Assembly: GCA_002415025.1 (NCBI GenBank)
Contig: DIBR01000037.1
Span: forward strand, 515-6,684
Source: Spongiibacteraceae bacterium UBA5047
GTDB lineage: Bacteria; Pseudomonadota; Gammaproteobacteria; Pseudomonadales; Spongiibacteraceae
Length of the DNA: 6,170 nt
Direction of reading: 5' to 3'
The notes beneath the pieces are model-generated. The model had not been told where the DNA came from. It did not search any database and saw nothing but the letters and a program-made list of their open reading frames with translations. The stretch's first letter is position 1. Each line of letters begins with the position of its first letter. Of the stretch, positions 1-5,910 are shown piece by piece. A program made the position numbers and the translations under genes.

Positions 1-1830
1 GGGCTGGTCAAGTTCGACTTTCTCGGGCTGCGTACGCTCACCATCATTGACTGGGCCCTAGAGATCATCAACCGCAAGCGCCATGAGGCCGGTGAAGAAG
101 CGCTCGACATCATGGCCATCCCGCTTGAAGACGAGGCCTCCTTCAACCTGCTCAAGCGCGCCGAAACCACCGCCGTATTCCAGCTTGAATCGCGCGGTAT
201 GAAAGACCTGATCAAGCGCCTGCTGCCTGACCGCTTCGAAGACATCATTGCACTGGTTGCGCTATTTCGCCCCGGCCCGCTGCAGTCGGGGATGGTGGAC
301 GACTTTATCAATCGTAAACACGGGCGCGAACAACCGTCCTACCCGCATCCGCAGTACCAGCACGAATGCCTGAAGCCCATTCTGGAGCCTACCTACGGCA
401 TCATTCTGTATCAGGAACAGGTCATGCAAATCGCCCAGGAAATGGGCGGCTATACCCTTGGTGGTGCAGATTTGTTACGCCGGGCGATGGGTAAGAAAAA
501 GGCCGAAGAAATGGCCAAGCAGCGAGACCTGTTTCAGGCGGGTGCCGCCGAGAAGGGCTTTGATGCGGATCTGGCGTCCAACATTTTCGATTTGATGGAA
601 AAGTTTGCAGGCTACGGCTTTAACAAATCGCATTCGGCGGCCTACGCACTGGTGTCTTACCAGACGGCCTGGCTGAAGGCACATTATCCCGCCGAATTTA
701 TGGCCGCCGTCATGAGTTCGGAATTGGATAATACCGACAAGATCGTGACCTTTATCGAAGAATGCCGGGCGATGAAGTTGCCGCTCAAGTTGCCTGATGT
801 AAATGCCGGCGAATACAAATTTACCGTTAACGAAAAAGGCGAAGTCATATACGGTCTGGGTGCTATCAAGGGTTTGGGTGAAGGTCCGGTAGAAAACCTG
901 ATTGCAGCGCGCCAGCAGGGCGGCCCCTTTAAAAACCTGTTTGATTTCTGCACCCGCACCGACCCCCGCAAAGTTAACAAGCGGGCATTGGAGGCGCTGA
1001 TTCGCGCGGGAGCCTTTGATGAGCTCGGTGAAGACCGTGCCGTCTTGATGGCGAGTATGGAAGAGGCTGTTAAAGGTGCGGAGCAGAGCGCCAAGAATGC
1101 GGAAGCCGGTATGGTCGACCTGTTCGGTGACAGCTTTGCCAGTGACGAAAGCGACGTCTACGCGGACTTTAGACAAGTCCGGCCCTGGAATACCCGCGAC
1201 CGGCTGCAGGGAGAGAAAGACACGCTGGGCCTGTTTGTGACCGGGCATCCTATCGATGACTACGAAGCCGAACTGCGCCAGTTTGTACAAAAACGTATCG
1301 TTGATCTCAAACCCGACAACCACAAGCAACAAAAGGTTGCCGGACTGGTTGTATCAATGCGCGCGATTAAAACCCGGCGCGGTGATATGGCTATTGTGAC
1401 GCTGGACGACCGGTCGGCGCGTATGGATGTCGCTTTGTATTCGGAAATATTCCAAGCCAGCCGGGACAAGCTCGGCAAGGACGAGATTCTGGTTGTGGAG
1501 GGCAAGGTTACGCCCGACGACTATACCGGCGGCCTGAAAATGTCGGTCGACAGCTTGATGACCATCGATGAGGCCAGAGAGATGCGCGCGCGCCGCTTAC
1601 GCCTGCTGCTGGATTCATCCAGTATGGCGGATCAGTTCGTACAGCGTATCAAGTCGCACCTCAACCACGCCCGGGGCGGCAATTGCCCGGTAATTATTGC
1701 TTACCGGCGGGATGAATGCACCGCTGATATTCGCCTTGGCGAGACCTGGTGCGTGCGCCCCAGCGATGAGCTGATCAACCGTTTGCGTGACGACTGTGGC
1801 ATAAATAACGTGGTCATAGACTACGATTAA
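1..1830 (+). CDS. dnaE: DNA polymerase III subunit alpha, C-terminal 609 residues (5' end outside window)
   Basis: This is the replicative DNA polymerase subunit that extends DNA 5' to 3' in the Pol III core and is held on DNA by the beta clamp. The reading frame is open from base 1, so the ATG at 112 is internal and not a start. The first residues, GLVKFDFLGLRTLT, match the E. coli segment with the third catalytic aspartate (D555), so about 549 residues (PHP domain and most of the palm) lie off the left edge; 549+609 gives about 1158, against 1160 in E. coli. Visible in window numbering: fingers with RGMKDLIKRL and FRPGPLQSGM (about 60-100), FNKSHSAAYA (207-216), a helix-hairpin-helix region YGLGAIKGLGEGP (about 284-296), an internal clamp-binding motif MVDLF (371-375), and an OB fold beginning VAGLVV (446) and ending near 525. 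The C-terminal part, which binds tau in E. coli, is intact. It ends in TAA at 1828-1830. Identity is certain; accA follows after 95 bases. Confidence 0.98.
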   Translation, partial: GLVKFDFLGLRTLTIIDWALEIINRKRHEAGEEALDIMAIPLEDEASFNLLKRAETTAVFQLESRGMKDLIKRLLPDRFEDIIALVALFRPGPLQSGMVDDFINRKHGREQPSYPHPQYQHECLKPILEPTYGIILYQEQVMQIAQEMGGYTLGGADLLRRAMGKKKAEEMAKQRDLFQAGAAEKGFDADLASNIFDLMEKFAGYGFNKSHSAAYALVSYQTAWLKAHYPAEFMAAVMSSELDNTDKIVTFIEECRAMKLPLKLPDVNAGEYKFTVNEKGEVIYGLGAIKGLGEGPVENLIAARQQGGPFKNLFDFCTRTDPRKVNKRALEALIRAGAFDELGEDRAVLMASMEEAVKGAEQSAKNAEAGMVDLFGDSFASDESDVYADFRQVRPWNTRDRLQGEKDTLGLFVTGHPIDDYEAELRQFVQKRIVDLKPDNHKQQKVAGLVVSMRAIKTRRGDMAIVTLDDRSARMDVALYSEIFQASRDKLGKDEILVVEGKVTPDDYTGGLKMSVDSLMTIDEAREMRARRLRLLLDSSSMADQFVQRIKSHLNHARGGNCPVIIAYRRDECTADIRLGETWCVRPSDELINRLRDDCGINNVVIDYD

Positions 1831-1838
1831 CGTATAAT
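1811..1838 (+). promoter_or_regulatory. Candidate sigma70 promoter for accA
   Basis: A perfect -10 hexamer TATAAT lies at 1833-1838, just after the dnaE stop codon. A -35-like TGGTCA (4 of 6 matches to TTGACA) lies at 1811-1816 inside the last dnaE codons, with a 16-base spacer. Transcription would start near 1844-1845 and give an accA leader of about 80 bases. accA would then have its own promoter in addition to readthrough from dnaE. The elements are seen; activity is inferred. Confidence 0.55.
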
Positions 1839-1853
1839 GCATAGCGCTTGAGC

Positions 1854-1886
1854 CTTGTTTTTAAAGAGCATTTTAAGAAAAACAAG
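1854..1886 (+). repeat. Inverted repeat in the accA leader
   Basis: CTTGTTTTT (1854-1862) is exactly complementary to AAAAACAAG (1878-1886), separated by 15 bases. Inside it AAA (1863-1865) could pair with TTT (1871-1873), leaving a small bulge. It lies about 10 to 42 bases downstream of the predicted accA transcription start. It is A/T-rich and has no clear T tract after it, so it does not look like a terminator; an operator or a leader-RNA hairpin are the alternatives. Confidence 0.5.
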
Positions 1887-1925
1887 TGTTCAGTGTTAAC
1901 TCATCAGCGACAAAAAGTAGCGGGA

Positions 1926-2876
1926 ATGAATCCTAATTACCTCGAATTTGAACAGCCCATTGCCGAACTGGAGATGAAGATTGAAGAACTCCAGTTGGTG
2001 GGGAATGACAACGATCTGAATATCACGGAGGAGATCAATAAACTCCGTGAGAAAAGCACCAAGCTGACCGAAAAGATTTTCAGTTCCCTGACCCCCTGGG
2101 ATATTGTGAAGGTCGCGCGCCATCCCATGCGGCCTTACACCCTCGATTACATCACACGCGTATTTGACGACTTTGACGAGCTGCATGGCGATCGCCATTT
2201 TGGCGATGACAAAGCCATCGTCGGCGGTATTGCCCGTCTCGACGGTATTCCGGTTATGGTGATCGGTCAGGAAAAAGGGCGTGGCGTGCAGGAAAAGGTG
2301 CGCCGTAATTTCGGCATGCCCAAGCCGGAAGGGTATCGCAAGGCTTTGCGCCTGATGGAAACCGCCGAGCGCTTCAAATTGCCGATCATTACCCTGATTG
2401 ATACCCCCGGCGCCTATCCCGGCATCGATAGTGAAGAGCGTGGCATCAGTGAGGCCATTGCCCAGAATCTGGCTGTCATGTCGCGCCTGAAAACACCGAT
2501 TATTTGTGTGGTGGTGGGTGAAGGCAGCTCCGGTGGGGCCATCGGTATCGGTGTCGGCGACCATCTGGCCATGCTGCAGTATTCTACCTATTTTGTTATT
2601 TCTCCCGAAGGTTGTGCAAACATCATCTGGAAAACCAGCGAAAAGGCGCCCGATGCTGCCGAGGCGATGGGGCTTACCTCGACGATCCTCGAAGAACTGG
2701 GAATTGTTGATGCCACCATTCCCGAGCCTCTGGGAGGCGCTCATCGCAATATCGACTTGATGGCCGAGCGCCTGAAAAAGCATTTGCTGGAGCAGCTTGG
2801 CGATTTGCAGTCTCAGGAACTGGATGAGCTGCTGGAAAGGCGCTATGAGCGCCTGATGTCCTACGGTAATGCCTGA
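1926..2876 (+). CDS. accA: Acetyl-CoA carboxylase carboxyltransferase subunit alpha
   Basis: AccA pairs with AccD to form the carboxyltransferase that moves CO2 from carboxybiotin (on AccB) to acetyl-CoA, making malonyl-CoA for fatty acid synthesis in the cytoplasm. The product is 316 residues (E. coli 319). The N-terminal region (about 10-55) is charged and helical with FEQPIAELEMKIEEL. Then come RHPMRPYTLDYI, FDELHGDRHFGDDKAIVGGIARLDG, RRNFGMPKPEGYRKALRLM, IDTPGAYPG (158-166) and GEGSSGGA (198-205), the crotonase-fold segments around the acyl-CoA site, followed by QYSTYFVISPEGCANIIWK and a C-terminal RRYERLMSYG. The ATG at 1926 is chosen because MNPNYLEFEQPIAELE aligns with E. coli MSLNFLDFEQPIAELE; an in-frame TTG at 1848 would add 26 residues unlike the family and would overlap the leader repeat. 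The ribosome binding site is poor (only GCGGGA directly before the ATG). The stop codon is in the centre of a palindrome. Confidence 0.98.
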   Translation: MNPNYLEFEQPIAELEMKIEELQLVGNDNDLNITEEINKLREKSTKLTEKIFSSLTPWDIVKVARHPMRPYTLDYITRVFDDFDELHGDRHFGDDKAIVGGIARLDGIPVMVIGQEKGRGVQEKVRRNFGMPKPEGYRKALRLMETAERFKLPIITLIDTPGAYPGIDSEERGISEAIAQNLAVMSRLKTPIICVVVGEGSSGGAIGIGVGDHLAMLQYSTYFVISPEGCANIIWKTSEKAPDAAEAMGLTSTILEELGIVDATIPEPLGGAHRNIDLMAERLKKHLLEQLGDLQSQELDELLERRYERLMSYGNA

Positions 2877-2885
2877 TCAGGCATT
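2868..2885 (+). repeat. Perfect 18-bp palindrome over the accA stop codon
   Basis: AATGCCTGATCAGGCATT reads the same on both strands, with its centre between 2876 and 2877, directly after the accA TGA (2874-2876). In RNA it could fold into a stem with a GAUC loop, with partial extension (G2866-C2887). Only three T residues follow (2888-2890), so intrinsic termination would be weak. It ends 6 bases before the tilS Shine-Dalgarno sequence and could affect accA-tilS readthrough, mRNA decay or tilS translation. Confidence 0.6.
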
Positions 2886-2891
2886 GCTTTG

Positions 2892-2900
2892 AAAGGAGAG
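2892..2900 (+). promoter_or_regulatory. Ribosome binding site that fixes the tilS start
   Basis: AAAGGAGAG is a near-ideal Shine-Dalgarno sequence placed six bases before GTG at 2907. It rules out the upstream in-frame TTG at 2889, because a start there would place this sequence inside the coding region. Confidence 0.8.
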
Positions 2901-2906
2901 TTTGCG

Positions 2907-4220
2907 GTGAAGCCCTCGCAGCTGGCGCAGACTCTCCAGTCCGTTCTTACTCCCTACCAAAACCGTAAACGCTGGGTCGTTGCCCTTAGTGGTGGCCTGG
3001 ACTCCACGGTTTTGCTGCACGCGGTGGCAGCGATGGAAAAACGCCCGGAGCTTTGTGCCCTGCACATTCATCACGGTTTGCAGTCGCAGGCAGACCAGTG
3101 GCAGCGGCAGTGCGAGTCTTTGTGTCGCGATCTCGGTGTGGCGTTTTCGGCGCTGAACGTAACAGTGGTGGCCGGTTCCGGCCCGGAGGCGGCGGCGCGG
3201 GATGCCCGCTATCAGGCCTTTTCCGAGTTTCTGCAATGTGGCGACGTTTTGCTGCAAGCTCACCATCAGGATGACCAGGTAGAAACCCTGTTCTTGCGTT
3301 TACTGCGCGGTACCGGCGTTGATGGCATGCAGGGCATCCCCGAAAGCCGTGCATTGGCCGACGCGGAGCTGGTGCGGCCGCTGTTGTTGCTGCCCCGTGA
3401 AGAGCTTGAGCGCTACGCCGAACTTTCACAATTGAGCTGGGTTGAAGACCCCAGCAATTCTGACGAGCGCTTTGATCGCAATTTTTTGCGTCAGCGCATT
3501 CTGCCGCTTCTGGAGGAACGCTGGCCAGCTTACCGTGAAACAGTGACGCGATTTGCGCGGCATGCCTCGGAAGCCGGCGGCAACACGAGCACCGATATTT
3601 CCGGCCTGCTTCAATCGTCCGGCTCCGCATATGCAGCGCTCGATGTTGAGTTGCTCCGCGCTATGGCAGAAACCGGGCGCAAGACGGCTATTCGCCAGTG
3701 GTTATCGCAGTGGGATCTGCGCCCCACAGAAGCTCAGCTAAAGGCTATTCAGCGAGATATGGTTTTTGCCTCCCGCGATGCCGAGCCGCTGATTGAGCTG
3801 GGCAGTGTCCAGCTCAGGCGCTTTGAGCAACGTCTTTACCTCACCGAGCTGGCCGACTTTGATGCGGCCTACCAGCAGCACTGGGATTTCAGTCAGCCCT
3901 TGCTGATACCGGGCGCGGGCTGGCTTAGCGCTGAAGCCTGTGAGCAGGGAGGGCTGCAAGCCGATAGTGTGCTGGTGCGTTTGCGCCGGGGCGGTGAGCG
4001 CTGCACACCCTTGGGCCGCCGTCATTCGCGCAGTTTGAAAAAGCTGCTTCAGGAGCACCACATCGCGCCCTGGCGGCGAGATCGCCTGCCGTTGCTGTTT
4101 GTCGGTGAAGAGCTGGCGGCTGTTGCAGACCTCTGGGTTTGCGAGGGCCACGCCGGGTCAAATAACGCCGATTTGCCTACCGCGACCGGGTGGCGTCTGC
4201 GCTGGTCACCCATGGAATAA
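2907..4220 (+). CDS. tilS: tRNA(Ile)-lysidine synthetase
   Basis: TilS uses ATP and lysine to convert C34 of the CAU anticodon of a minor tRNA-Ile to lysidine, which switches both its codon reading (AUG to AUA) and its charging from Met to Ile; it is essential in most bacteria. The product is 437 residues (E. coli 432) from a GTG start. The N-type ATP pyrophosphatase domain carries the PP-loop SGGLDS at residues 28-33, HIHHGL at 53-58, RDARYQAF at 98-105 and AHHQDDQVET at 118-127, all canonical. EDPSNSDERFDRNFLRQRILPLL and the helical linker follow, then a central domain, and the C-terminal tRNA-binding domain is recognisable as RRGGERCTPLGRRHSRSLKKLLQE, APWRRDRLPLLF and VADLWV. accA ends 30 bases upstream, so the two are probably cotranscribed. 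It ends in TAA at 4218-4220. No key residue is missing. Confidence 0.97.
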   Translation: MKPSQLAQTLQSVLTPYQNRKRWVVALSGGLDSTVLLHAVAAMEKRPELCALHIHHGLQSQADQWQRQCESLCRDLGVAFSALNVTVVAGSGPEAAARDARYQAFSEFLQCGDVLLQAHHQDDQVETLFLRLLRGTGVDGMQGIPESRALADAELVRPLLLLPREELERYAELSQLSWVEDPSNSDERFDRNFLRQRILPLLEERWPAYRETVTRFARHASEAGGNTSTDISGLLQSSGSAYAALDVELLRAMAETGRKTAIRQWLSQWDLRPTEAQLKAIQRDMVFASRDAEPLIELGSVQLRRFEQRLYLTELADFDAAYQQHWDFSQPLLIPGAGWLSAEACEQGGLQADSVLVRLRRGGERCTPLGRRHSRSLKKLLQEHHIAPWRRDRLPLLFVGEELAAVADLWVCEGHAGSNNADLPTATGWRLRWSPME

Positions 4221-4226
4221 CTCAGC

Positions 4227-4235
4227 TGCTATAAT
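4227..4235 (+). promoter_or_regulatory. Extended -10 promoter element upstream of sufB
   Basis: TGCTATAAT is a perfect extended -10 (TGn plus TATAAT at 4230-4235), seven bases after the tilS stop codon. No good -35 lies 16-18 bases upstream; extended -10 promoters can work without one. The bases just downstream (4236-4245) are all G or C, a discriminator type that in enteric bacteria goes with stringent (ppGpp) control. A start near 4241-4242 would give a leader of about 150 bases for sufB. Activity is inferred. Confidence 0.4.
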
Positions 4236-4250
4236 GCGCGGCCGCATTTT
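4233..4250 (+). terminator. Possible weak terminator after tilS
   Basis: AATGCG (4233-4238) can pair with CGCATT (4243-4248) around a CGGC loop, and TTTT spans 4247-4250. The position, 12 bases after the tilS stop, suits an intrinsic terminator, but the stem is only six base pairs and the T run is short and partly inside it. It also overlaps the TATAAT element, so the two readings compete. Confidence 0.25.
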
Positions 4251-4255
4251 GCATA

Positions 4256-4280
4256 ATAGTTGAGTATTTTACTAAGGTTT
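4256..4280 (+). promoter_or_regulatory. Candidate type 1 IscR operator upstream of sufB
   Basis: The 25 bases match the published E. coli type 1 IscR consensus, as I recall it (left half ATASYYGACTRW, right half WWYAGTCRRSTAT), at 21 of 25 positions; the mismatches are at 4264, 4272, 4274 and 4279. The left half is ATAGTTGAGT, followed by a T-rich centre and ACTAAGG. IscR carrying a [2Fe-2S] cluster binds type 1 sites and represses, so iron-sulfur synthesis rises when clusters run short. The match sits over the -35 element of a candidate promoter ahead of an Fe-S assembly gene, which supports the call independently. Binding is inferred. Confidence 0.65.
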
Positions 4281-4288
4281 GTCAAAAT
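4260..4288 (+). promoter_or_regulatory. Candidate sigma70 promoter for the suf operon
   Basis: TTGAGT (4260-4265, 4 of 6 to TTGACA) and CAAAAT (4283-4288, 4 of 6 to TATAAT) are separated by exactly 17 bases. The -35 element is inside the IscR-like operator, the same architecture as the E. coli iscR promoter as I remember it. A start near 4295 would give a leader of about 98 bases. The hexamers alone are ordinary; the overlap with the operator raises confidence. Confidence 0.5.
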
Positions 4289-4312
4289 ACACCTTCGTGA
4301 GCAAGGCTTATT
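4286..4312 (+). promoter_or_regulatory. 27-bp interrupted dyad, possible second operator
   Basis: AATA-NN-CCTT-N7-AAGG-NN-TATT is exactly symmetrical about 4299: 4286-4289 pairs with 4309-4312 and 4292-4295 with 4303-4306. The 27-base length, the A/T ends and the CC/GG spacing of 13 bases resemble a type 2 IscR site, but inner positions fit that consensus only partly (about 16 of 24 informative positions by eye). It covers the predicted transcription start, so a bound dimer would block initiation. A leader hairpin is the alternative. Confidence 0.4.
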
Positions 4313-4392
4313 CCCATAGGAAGTGATGCGGGACTTAGCCCTGCTGTCGGTTTTAATTGTTTGATTTTTATATAGAATTTTGAGTGTTAGCT

Positions 4393-5841
4393 ATGTCTCA
4401 AGGCGAACAGGCACATATCGATTCCCTGCTGAAAAATGACTACGCAGCCGGTTTTTATACCGATGTGGAGTCCGATACGCTGGCCCCCGGGCTGGATGAA
4501 GACGTGATTCGCTTCATTTCCAACAAAAAGGGTGAACCGGAGTGGATGCTGGAATGGCGCCTCAAGGCCTACCGTGACTGGCTGGAGATGGACGAACCTA
4601 ATTGGGCCCATGTGAAGTACCCGAAGGTCGATTTCCAGGCGCTGTCCTACTTTTCTGCGCCCAAAAGCATGGAAGACAAGCCCAAGAGTCTGGATGAGGT
4701 TGACCCGGAACTGCTGCGCACCTATGAAAAACTGGGTATTCCTTTGCATGAGCAGGAAATGCTGGCAGGCGTTGCGGTTGATGCGGTGTTCGACTCGGTC
4801 TCGGTTGGCACCACCTTTCGCGGTAAATTGCTGGAAGCGGGCGTTGTATTTTGCTCCATTTCCGAAGCCGTTCACGAATACCCCGAACTGGTTAAGAAAT
4901 ACCTCGGCAGCGTCGTGCCGCGCAAGGACAATTTTTTTGCGGCCCTGAATAGCGCAGTCTTCAGTGATGGCTCCTTTGTCTACATTCCCAAGGGTGTGCG
5001 CTGCCCGATGGAACTCTCAACCTACTTCCGTATCAACGAAGCCAAAACCGGCCAGTTTGAACGCACCCTGATCATTGCCGAAGAGGGTAGCCACGTCAGC
5101 TATCTCGAGGGCTGTACCGCGCCCATGCGGGACGAGAACCAGCTCCACGCCGCTGTGGTTGAACTGGTTGCGCTGGACGATGCGCAAATTAAGTACTCGA
5201 CGGTTCAGAACTGGTATCCCGGCGATGCGGAAGGCAAAGGTGGTATCTACAACTTTGTGACGAAGCGCGGCGTGTGCCACAACAATGCCAAAATTTCCTG
5301 GACGCAAGTCGAAACCGGCTCCGCAGTGACCTGGAAGTATCCCAGCGTGGTACTGCGCGGTGACAACAGTATCGGCGAATTCTATTCGGTTGCACTGACC
5401 AATAATTTTCAACAGGCGGATACCGGCACCAAGATGATTCATATGGGTAAAAACACCCGTTCGACCATCATCTCCAAAGGCATTTCGGCGGGTCGCAGTC
5501 AGAACGCCTATCGGGGGCTGGTGCGCATGAGTCAGCGCGCCGAGGGCGCCCGAAACTACACCCAGTGTGATTCGCTACTGATTGGGGACCGCTGCGGTGC
5601 CCATACCTTTCCCTATATCGAAAGCCGCAACCCCAGCGCGGTGATTGAACACGAAGCCACCACCTCCAAGGTGAGCGACGACCAGCTGTATCTCTGCCGG
5701 CAGCGTGGGCTGGATGCAGAAAAAGCGGTTTCGCTGATTGTTAACGGCTTTTGCAAGGAAGTGTTCAAAGAGCTGCCCATGGAGTTTGCGGTAGAAGCAG
5801 GCAAACTTCTGGAAGTGAGCCTCGAAGGTTCGGTGGGTTAA
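4393..5841 (+). CDS. sufB: Fe-S cluster assembly scaffold protein SufB
   Basis: SufB is the core of the SufBCD scaffold on which sulfur from SufS/SufE and iron are joined into clusters in the cytoplasm. The product is 482 residues; E. coli SufB is 495, and the 13-residue difference comes from the region around residue 90. Landmarks are EPEWMLEWRLKAY (about 49-61), VAVDAVFDSVSV, YIPKGVRCPMELSTYFRIN, FERTLIIAEEGSHVSYLEGC with the persulfide-accepting cysteine at 241 (E. coli C254), KYPSVVLRGDNSIGEFYSVA, NYTQCDS with C392 (E. coli C405), and EHEATTS with H420 and E421 (E. coli H433 and E434). All known functional residues are kept. ATG 4393 is chosen over an in-frame GTG at 4384, which would add only MLA. 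The Shine-Dalgarno sequence is weak (GAG at 4382-4384). sufC follows after 69 bases. Confidence 0.98.
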   Translation: MSQGEQAHIDSLLKNDYAAGFYTDVESDTLAPGLDEDVIRFISNKKGEPEWMLEWRLKAYRDWLEMDEPNWAHVKYPKVDFQALSYFSAPKSMEDKPKSLDEVDPELLRTYEKLGIPLHEQEMLAGVAVDAVFDSVSVGTTFRGKLLEAGVVFCSISEAVHEYPELVKKYLGSVVPRKDNFFAALNSAVFSDGSFVYIPKGVRCPMELSTYFRINEAKTGQFERTLIIAEEGSHVSYLEGCTAPMRDENQLHAAVVELVALDDAQIKYSTVQNWYPGDAEGKGGIYNFVTKRGVCHNNAKISWTQVETGSAVTWKYPSVVLRGDNSIGEFYSVALTNNFQQADTGTKMIHMGKNTRSTIISKGISAGRSQNAYRGLVRMSQRAEGARNYTQCDSLLIGDRCGAHTFPYIESRNPSAVIEHEATTSKVSDDQLYLCRQRGLDAEKAVSLIVNGFCKEVFKELPMEFAVEAGKLLEVSLEGSVG

Positions 5842-5910
5842 AGCCTGCCGCTCGCCTCGTACGCACTAAAAGCATGCACTACATATACAGAACCCGGAGA
5901 ACTTGAGTCA

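Noticed and set aside
475..1332. Long open frame on the minus strand inside dnaE (285 codons)
   Set aside because: It is wholly antisense to conserved DnaE sequence, its translation resembles no family I know, and it has no ribosome binding site or context of its own. Such frames arise from codon bias in GC-rich genes.
1848..1925. N-terminal extension of AccA from TTG 1848
   Set aside because: The extra 26 residues have no counterpart in AccA, there is no ribosome binding site ahead of the TTG, and the ATG at 1926 aligns with the E. coli start.
1896..2783. Long open frame on the minus strand inside accA (295 codons)
   Set aside because: It mirrors the accA coding frame and its translation shows no recognisable domain. 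Treated as a shadow.
2889..2906. TilS start at TTG 2889
   Set aside because: The strong Shine-Dalgarno sequence at 2892-2900 would lie inside the gene; GTG at 2907 has correct spacing.
2986..3630. Minus-strand open frame in tilS (214 codons)
   Set aside because: Its translation is rich in Arg, Pro and Ala with no domain, as is typical for the antisense of a GC-rich gene, and tilS is certain here.
4371..4378. TATAGAAT near the sufB start as a promoter -10
   Set aside because: It would start transcription only about 8 bases before the ATG, leaving no ribosome binding site, and lies in a generally AT-rich stretch where such matches are expected.
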